This document shows positions 62,002-64,000 of a DNA stretch of 64,000 nt, in pieces. The position numbers and the translations under genes were made by a program. Location of the stretch: positions 17,059 to 81,058 of the forward strand of contig NZ_AXWO01000028.1 of the NCBI RefSeq assembly GCF_000482705.1. Reading direction: 5' to 3'. This DNA is from Glycomyces arizonensis DSM 44726 (lineage in GTDB: Bacteria; Actinomycetota; Actinomycetes; Mycobacteriales; Micromonosporaceae). The stretch's first letter is position 1, and each line of letters opens with the position of its first letter. The notes under the pieces are model-generated. The model was not told the origin of the DNA. It saw only the letters and a program-made list of their open reading frames with translations, and ran no database searches.

Positions 62002-62316
62002 CTGAGCACCGAACCGACGCTGGAGCGGGCGATCGGGCGCGTCGTCGAAGGCACGCGCCACTGGTCGCCCGCCCGCTGGTCTTCAGGGGGCCGCGCCGAG
62101 GCGATGCACGCGCTCGTCCAGGCGCTGGCCGACGTGTGCGCCGAGGCCGAGGGCGAACCGCAGCGGGACGTCCCGCGCCTGCCCAGCGACCTCCACCTGC
62201 CCGAGCAGCTCCAGGTGATCGGCCTCGACCTCCTCGACGTGGCCGACCGCCTCACCGCCGCCCAGACGGCCGCGGTCAAGACAGCCATAGCCGAAGCCCG
62301 CGACCGCCTCTTCTGA
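62002..62316 (+). CDS. small conserved-looking protein with probable CTG start
   Basis: The frame following the BI-1 stop by three bases encodes 104 residues: STEPTLERAIGRVVEGTRHW, then a helical region with PQRDVPRLPSDLHLPEQLQVIGLDLLDVADRL. No ATG, GTG or TTG occurs before the ATG at 62104, but coding bias is strong from the beginning. AGGAG (61991-61995) lies six bases before CTG 62002, which is the best start. It is in the same frame as BI-1, so stop readthrough is an alternative. Function unknown. Confidence 0.6.
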   Translation: MSTEPTLERAIGRVVEGTRHWSPARWSSGGRAEAMHALVQALADVCAEAEGEPQRDVPRLPSDLHLPEQLQVIGLDLLDVADRLTAAQTAAVKTAIAEARDRLF

Positions 62317-62353
62317 CCTCACGTGTGCCCGCCGCCTTTGGAAGACTGGCGGC

Positions 62354-62824
62354 ATGTCCACAGCCCCGATACCGATGCCCTTCCGGCAGCGGGCCGCCGC
62401 GTACGTGCTCCGATCACTGCCGGGACGGCCGGTCGAGGTCCTGGTGCTGCTGCACCGCGACCATCCCGACGCGGGAGTCCAGGTCCCAGGGGGCGGTGCG
62501 CACCCGCACGAGACCCCGGCCGAGGCGGCGCTCCGCGAGACCGTCGAAGAGACCGGAGTGCGAGACCCGGTCTTCGCCGAGGTGCTCGGCAACTCGCTCG
62601 CGCGGACACACGGCATGTTCAAGGGCGTCCAGGTGACCACCTACAGCCTGTTGACGACGGAAGACGACCGGGACGCCTGGAACCACACGGTCGTCAGCGC
62701 TGACAGCGACCACGGCATCCGGATGCGCTGCGAATTCCGCCCCGCGGCGTCGGCCGCGATCGACTGGGACCACGACTGCCTCGTCCCAAAGGCCCTCGCC
62801 CGCCACGCCGCCGCACTGACGTGA
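62354..62824 (+). CDS. Nudix hydrolase
   Basis: This protein of 156 residues has a complete Nudix box (GGAHPHETPAEAALRETVEETGV) preceded by VLVLLHRDHPDAGVQVPGG. The C-terminal half has FRPAASAAIDWDHDCLVPKAL. The substrate is not assignable. It has no Shine-Dalgarno; AAGACT lies six bases before the ATG, the leaderless arrangement seen elsewhere. Confidence 0.88.
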   Translation: MSTAPIPMPFRQRAAAYVLRSLPGRPVEVLVLLHRDHPDAGVQVPGGGAHPHETPAEAALRETVEETGVRDPVFAEVLGNSLARTHGMFKGVQVTTYSLLTTEDDRDAWNHTVVSADSDHGIRMRCEFRPAASAAIDWDHDCLVPKALARHAAALT

Positions 62825-62932
62825 CGCGGCAAAGGCTCGACCGGCTGTGAACCCGATCAGCTCGGATCCGCTTGGCGGGGGAGCCGAGATGCCGGGTTGC
62901 GAAGCGCTGTCGGCCTTCGGGACAATCGTGCG

Positions 62933-63457
62933 ATGTCGAAGTACCGAGCGGGCCAGACCGCGCTGCTGGTGGTGGTCGATGACGTCGAACCGCTGGTGGA
63001 TCGTTGGCGGCAGCGGTGCAATTCGTCTGCGGCGGCGGGCCTTCCCGCCCATGTCACGGTGCTGGTGCCGTTCCTGGACATCGACCGCATCGATCAGGCG
63101 GTGCTCGACGAGCTGAGTGCGCTGTTCGCGCGCCAGCACCGGTTCAATGTCGAATTCGACCGGGTCGGTCGCTTCCCGCAAGTGCGCTACCTCGCGCCGA
63201 AGCCCGACCGGCCGTTCCGCGAGTTGACCGAAGCGGTGGCGGCCAGGTGGCCCGAGGCGCCGCCCTATGGCGGCCGGTTCGCCGAGGTGACTCCGCATCT
63301 GACGGTGGCCGACGAGCAGCGCCCCGAGGTCTTCGACGAGGTCGAGGCCGCCATGGCGGCGCAGCTTCCCGTTTCGACGGCGGTGTCGTCGGTCAGCCTG
63401 TTCGTCAGCGACGGCCAACGCTGGCATCGCCGCGCCGAGTTCCCGCTGGCCGACTGA
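62933..63457 (+). CDS. 2'-5' RNA ligase-like (2H phosphoesterase) protein
   Basis: This protein of 174 residues has the two HxT motifs of the 2H family: PAHVTVLVPF (about residue 40) and TPHLTVADE (about residue 125). Both catalytic histidines and threonines are present. It probably hydrolyses a cyclic or 2'-5' phosphodiester; the ligand is unknown. GACAAT lies six bases before the ATG. Confidence 0.85.
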   Translation: MSKYRAGQTALLVVVDDVEPLVDRWRQRCNSSAAAGLPAHVTVLVPFLDIDRIDQAVLDELSALFARQHRFNVEFDRVGRFPQVRYLAPKPDRPFRELTEAVAARWPEAPPYGGRFAEVTPHLTVADEQRPEVFDEVEAAMAAQLPVSTAVSSVSLFVSDGQRWHRRAEFPLAD

Positions 63458-63512
63458 CCGCGTCCGGACCTCGCCGTGGAGTGCGGCGATGCTCGGTGCA
63501 GTCGGCTTCGGC

Positions 63513-63809
63513 TCATCCGTCGCAGGTGCGGATGATGGAGTCCTTTCGGCGCCAGAGGTCGGTGGCGAAGTCGAGGACGGCGAGGGTGCGGGCGGGATCG
63601 TCCTGATGCAACCAGTCGAGGTTGTCCGGGGCGGCGACCAGGCGCGGAATGCCGTCGAGGTGGGTGACGCGGCCGATGAGGGACGGTTCGGCCTCGACGA
63701 AGGTGACGCGCAGGGAGGCCTGTCGCCAGATCCAGGCGAAGGCCAGATCAAGGCCGTCGACCTCGCGGTAACCGAACACCGGGAGCTTGTCGACGAAGTG
63801 CAGGCTCAT
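63513..63809 (-). CDS. unrecognised 98-residue protein
   Basis: Starts MSLHFVDKLPVFGYREVDGL and contains LAFAWIWRQASLRVTFVEAE and WLHQDDPARTLAVLDFATDLWRR. It is of mixed alpha-beta character and has no motif I know. The ATG overlaps the stop of the preceding gene (ATGA), so the two are translated together and probably act together. Confidence 0.6.
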   Translation of the reverse strand: MSLHFVDKLPVFGYREVDGLDLAFAWIWRQASLRVTFVEAEPSLIGRVTHLDGIPRLVAAPDNLDWLHQDDPARTLAVLDFATDLWRRKDSIIRTCDG

Positions 63810-64000
63810 CCGTCGACCTCCGCCTCGTGCTGGGCGGCGTGCAGCCAGATCCCGGCGGCGTGCTCTTTGGCGACCCGCCGCAACGCGGGTGACCATTCGG
63901 CGCGGTACAGGTGCAGTCGCGAGAACGGCGACCCGATCCGGTTGATGTACCCCAGATCCACCACCGGCTCAGGATCGATGCGCCGCAACCGCACCGAAGT
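63806..64000 (-). CDS. unrecognised protein, start uncertain at window edge
   Basis: The visible part (RIDPEPVVDLGYINRIGSPF, then SRLHLYRAEWSPALRRVAKEH) is 62 residues if the GTG at 63994 is used; the frame is open to the window edge. It ends in an ATGA overlap with the next gene. No family recognised. The TA-like small size of the pair is suggestive but unsupported. Confidence 0.5.
   Translation of the reverse strand, partial: TSVRLRRIDPEPVVDLGYINRIGSPFSRLHLYRAEWSPALRRVAKEHAAGIWLHAAQHEAEVDG

Overview
The window is one stretch of a GC-rich actinobacterial chromosome. Start codons are often GTG or TTG and third codon positions are almost all G/C. Marker features include a tRNA-Leu(UAA) of the bldA type, a complete conservon (kinase, roadblock, DUF742, GTPase) and a histidine-tailed GroEL. 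Also present are an LprG/P55-like lipoprotein-exporter pair and a groESL - NarL-type regulator - DUF5319 - guaB - guaB3 order resembling Streptomyces and Micromonospora. A filamentous actinomycete, perhaps near Glycomycetales or Micromonosporales, is my inference; nothing here fixes the genus. No insertion sequence, prophage or CRISPR array was seen.

1-12.6 kb: the end of a nuoH gene; a CIRCE-controlled FmdB-type zinc ribbon gene; 5-formyl-THF cyclo-ligase; a membrane diguanylate cyclase; galU, moeA and a GNAT; methionine aminopeptidase divergent from a small HTH regulator across a symmetric operator; purK-purE; a DoxX-like membrane protein; a RidA-like gene coupled to a HicB-like gene and a small RHH-like gene; and a THUMP-like methyltransferase.

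12.6-24.8 kb: groES-groEL under two CIRCE elements, an ABC-class ATPase, an atypical NarL/BldM-like regulator, an amidase, DUF5319, a tiny acidic protein, guaB and guaB3. Two damaged toxin-antitoxin loci follow: one with a frameshifted PIN toxin, one with a frameshifted HTH antitoxin and a truncated PIN remnant.

24.9-40.3 kb: a 1125-residue zinc-ribbon/nucleotidyl cyclase/AAA/TPR protein preceded by a leaderless upstream ORF; a membrane Ser/Thr kinase; class Ia ribonucleotide reductase nrdA-nrdB with candidate NrdR boxes; tRNA-Arg(CCG); lprG-p55; a small GNAT; a degenerate histidine phosphatase; and a HelR/HelD-type helicase.

40.6-50.8 kb: a peptide ABC uptake locus. Three tandem substrate-binding lipoproteins (two close Tat-type paralogues, one Sec-type) precede permeases B and C and ATPases D and F.

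50.8-64 kb: a Nudix hydrolase; a TetR regulator divergent from a degenerate SDR across a perfect 26-bp palindrome; tRNA-Leu(UAA); the conservon with a GAF protein; an acyl-CoA dehydrogenase-like protein lacking both usual catalytic glutamates; a secreted 5'-nucleotidase; a Bax-inhibitor-1 membrane protein followed by an apparently CTG-initiated ORF; a second Nudix; a 2'-5' RNA ligase-like protein; and two small unknown genes at the edge.

A recurring regulatory pattern is a -10-like TANNNT placed 6 or 7 nt before the start codon with no Shine-Dalgarno sequence. It occurs at galU, the HTH regulator, purK, purE, ridA, guaB, the cyclase uORF, lprG, a GNAT and a Nudix gene, and suggests widespread leaderless mRNAs.
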